Assembly: GCF_014642175.1 (NCBI RefSeq)
Contig: NZ_BMIL01000003.1
Location: 310,001 to 374,000 of the forward strand
DNA: 64,000 bases
Reading direction: 5' to 3'
Origin: Pedobacter quisquiliarum
GTDB lineage: Bacteria > Bacteroidota > Bacteroidia > Sphingobacteriales > Sphingobacteriaceae
Shown: one piece after another, positions 62,848 to 64,000 of the stretch
Numbering within the stretch: the first letter of the stretch is position 1
Layout: each line of letters begins with the position of its first letter
Made by a program: the position numbers and the translations under genes
The notes under the pieces: model-generated
Told to the model about the DNA's origin: nothing
The model's database searches: none
The model's input: the letters and a program-made list of their open reading frames with translations, nothing else

Positions 62848-63087
62848 ATGATGAGCAACTATTTAAATCTGCAATTTGATTTAGCGGGTAAGCCTGTTTC
62901 GGGCTTTTGTATGCAAATCCATGATGATTTTCACGAGACCTACGCCGTAGTTCTTGATGGGTATCATTCCTTTTGTGTATGGCTGGATGGTAATGCAAAT
63001 TGGAAGTTTTCCAAATACGCCAACATCGAGCCAGGCATTCTGGACAAAGTTATCACACAGCTGAAGTCGCTTAAGCCAGGCAACTAG
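62848..63087 (+). CDS. Small unknown protein
   Basis: This 79-residue protein has no recognised domain. It has alternating aromatic residues (DFHETYAVVLDGYHSFCVWL) that suggest a small beta structure and a helical end. The ATG and frame look good and it lies 80 nt after the receiver gene. Confidence 0.65.
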   Translation: MMSNYLNLQFDLAGKPVSGFCMQIHDDFHETYAVVLDGYHSFCVWLDGNANWKFSKYANIEPGILDKVITQLKSLKPGN

Positions 63088-63122
63088 TCAAACTCCTAAT
63101 CCTTCTTCTAATAAAACATTGC

Positions 63123-64000
63123 TTACCCGAAAAACAGGTAGGCCAGGCTTATTGCTGTGATTACACCAACCAAATCAGCCAGCAACATTGCGCCGATGGC
63201 GTACCGGGTATCCTTTACATTCACGGCTCCGAAGTATACCGCTATCACGTAAAAGGTGGTGTCTGAACTTCCTTGTAATATGCTTGACAACCTGCCTGCG
63301 AAAGAATCTGGCCCGTGTGTGGTCATGGTATCAATCATCATACCTCTTGCACCGCCACCGCTTAGCGGCCTGATTAAGGCTGTTGGAATGCCATCTATAA
63401 ACCGGGAGTCCACCTGAAAAAACATACAAACCTGCTTCATTCCATTTATGATAACGTCAAATGTACCGCTTGTGCGCAGCAAGCTAATGGCAATCAGCAT
63501 CCCGACCAAGTAAGGAATAATGCGAATAGCCGTCTCGAAACCGCCTTTTGCGCCCTCAACAAAGGCATCAAACACGTCGATTTTCTTGTAAACAGCACCC
63601 AATACGATCAGAAAAAAGATGAGTAGTAACAATCCGTTACTGAGTATACCTGAAAATGATTGTAGACCGGCGGTGCTTAATGATGTCAGATAGAGAACCA
63701 GCAATGCGATGACGCTTGATAAGCCAAGGACCCAAATCAAGATCGCAGGTGCAAATACATTGATTTTTTGTTTGAAAGAGACAATCAGCATCGCAGCAAT
63801 TGTTGCCACGAAAGTGGCGATCATGCAGGGAATAAAGATTTCCGTAGGATTCGCTGCATTCAGGGAGGCGCGAATTGCGATAATACTCACCGGTATCAGG
63901 GTCAAACCAGAGGCATGCAGACATAAAAACATGATCTGGGCGTTAGAGGCACGGTCCTTCGTTGGATTGAGCTCCTGCAAGCTCTCCATAGCCTTTAAGC
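63123..64000 (-). CDS. SpmA/SpmB-type nucleoside-recognition membrane protein (5' end outside window)
   Basis: The visible part is 292 residues with no stop before the right edge. It starts inside the SpmA half (LNPTKDRASNAQIMFLCLHASGLTLIP) and runs into the SpmB half (GAKGGFETAIRIIPYLVGML, LIRPLSGGGARGMMID, QGSSDTTFYVIAVYFG). SpmAB proteins contain the gate domain of nucleoside transporters; in non-spore-formers the role is unknown. A Met at 63989 is inside the domain and is not the true start. Confidence 0.9.
   Translation of the reverse strand, partial: LKAMESLQELNPTKDRASNAQIMFLCLHASGLTLIPVSIIAIRASLNAANPTEIFIPCMIATFVATIAAMLIVSFKQKINVFAPAILIWVLGLSSVIALLVLYLTSLSTAGLQSFSGILSNGLLLLIFFLIVLGAVYKKIDVFDAFVEGAKGGFETAIRIIPYLVGMLIAISLLRTSGTFDVIINGMKQVCMFFQVDSRFIDGIPTALIRPLSGGGARGMMIDTMTTHGPDSFAGRLSSILQGSSDTTFYVIAVYFGAVNVKDTRYAIGAMLLADLVGVITAISLAYLFFG

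Overview
The window looks like chromosome from a member of the Bacteroidota, most likely a Pedobacter-like member of the Sphingobacteriaceae. The sequence shows Bacteroidota-type promoters (TTTG, 18-20 nt, TAnnTTTG) in front of both tRNA genes, a 59-residue histone-H1-like protein, a DUF5686 outer-membrane protein, many lipoproteins with a terminal Cys box, and sphingolipid genes. I see no rRNA, insertion sequence, integrase, prophage or CRISPR array. Gene content is dense and chromosomal in character.

Layout. 1-2312: an MscS channel (cut by the left edge) and a DUF1003 membrane protein. 2583-10054: seven tightly spaced genes on the + strand: catalase, ankyrin-repeat protein, an M43 metalloprotease, a small unknown protein, a trypsin-like protease fused to an endonuclease I domain, an astacin-like metalloprotease, and a secreted or outer-membrane protein. 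None of the three hydrolase proteins has a signal peptide. This is the most unusual locus here. 10085-18807: Dabb protein, PAS/DHp protein, WYL regulator, SF1 helicase, AI-2E-type exporter, small disordered protein, HTH protein, PAS histidine kinase, DUF4142 lipoprotein. 18880-30411: GH2 glycosidase, alcohol dehydrogenase, inositol-phosphate synthase, HipA-like kinase with DUF3037 partner, cold-shock protein, dicarboxylate symporter, cardiolipin synthase, HAD hydrolase, NDH-2.

31361-39849 is an eight-gene operon for sphingolipid and probably inositol-phosphoceramide synthesis and export: serine palmitoyltransferase, an SDR that could be the ceramide (3-keto) reductase, a PgpA-like phosphatase, GtrA, DUF5686 barrel, a CDP-alcohol phosphotransferase fused to DUF4833, a fatty-acid hydroxylase and an AUR1/PAP2-like protein. 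The inositol-phosphate synthase at 21991-23199 would supply its inositol head group. 39989-44775: exonuclease VII subunits, YceI, PAP2, a receiver protein, DinB and DUF1801 proteins. 44782-50245: the SOS-type mutagenesis cassette imuA-imuB-dnaE2, with a palindrome inside its promoter.

50438-64000: a lipoprotein, a 7TM-HD phosphodiesterase, tRNA-Ser, a YbbA/YbbP-type ABC system divergent from a TesA-like esterase, LD-carboxypeptidase, histone-like protein, ribose-5-phosphate isomerase, an SDR protein, tRNA-Arg, an exonuclease/GIY-YIG fusion, a lone receiver, a small unknown protein and an SpmAB-type membrane protein cut by the right edge.
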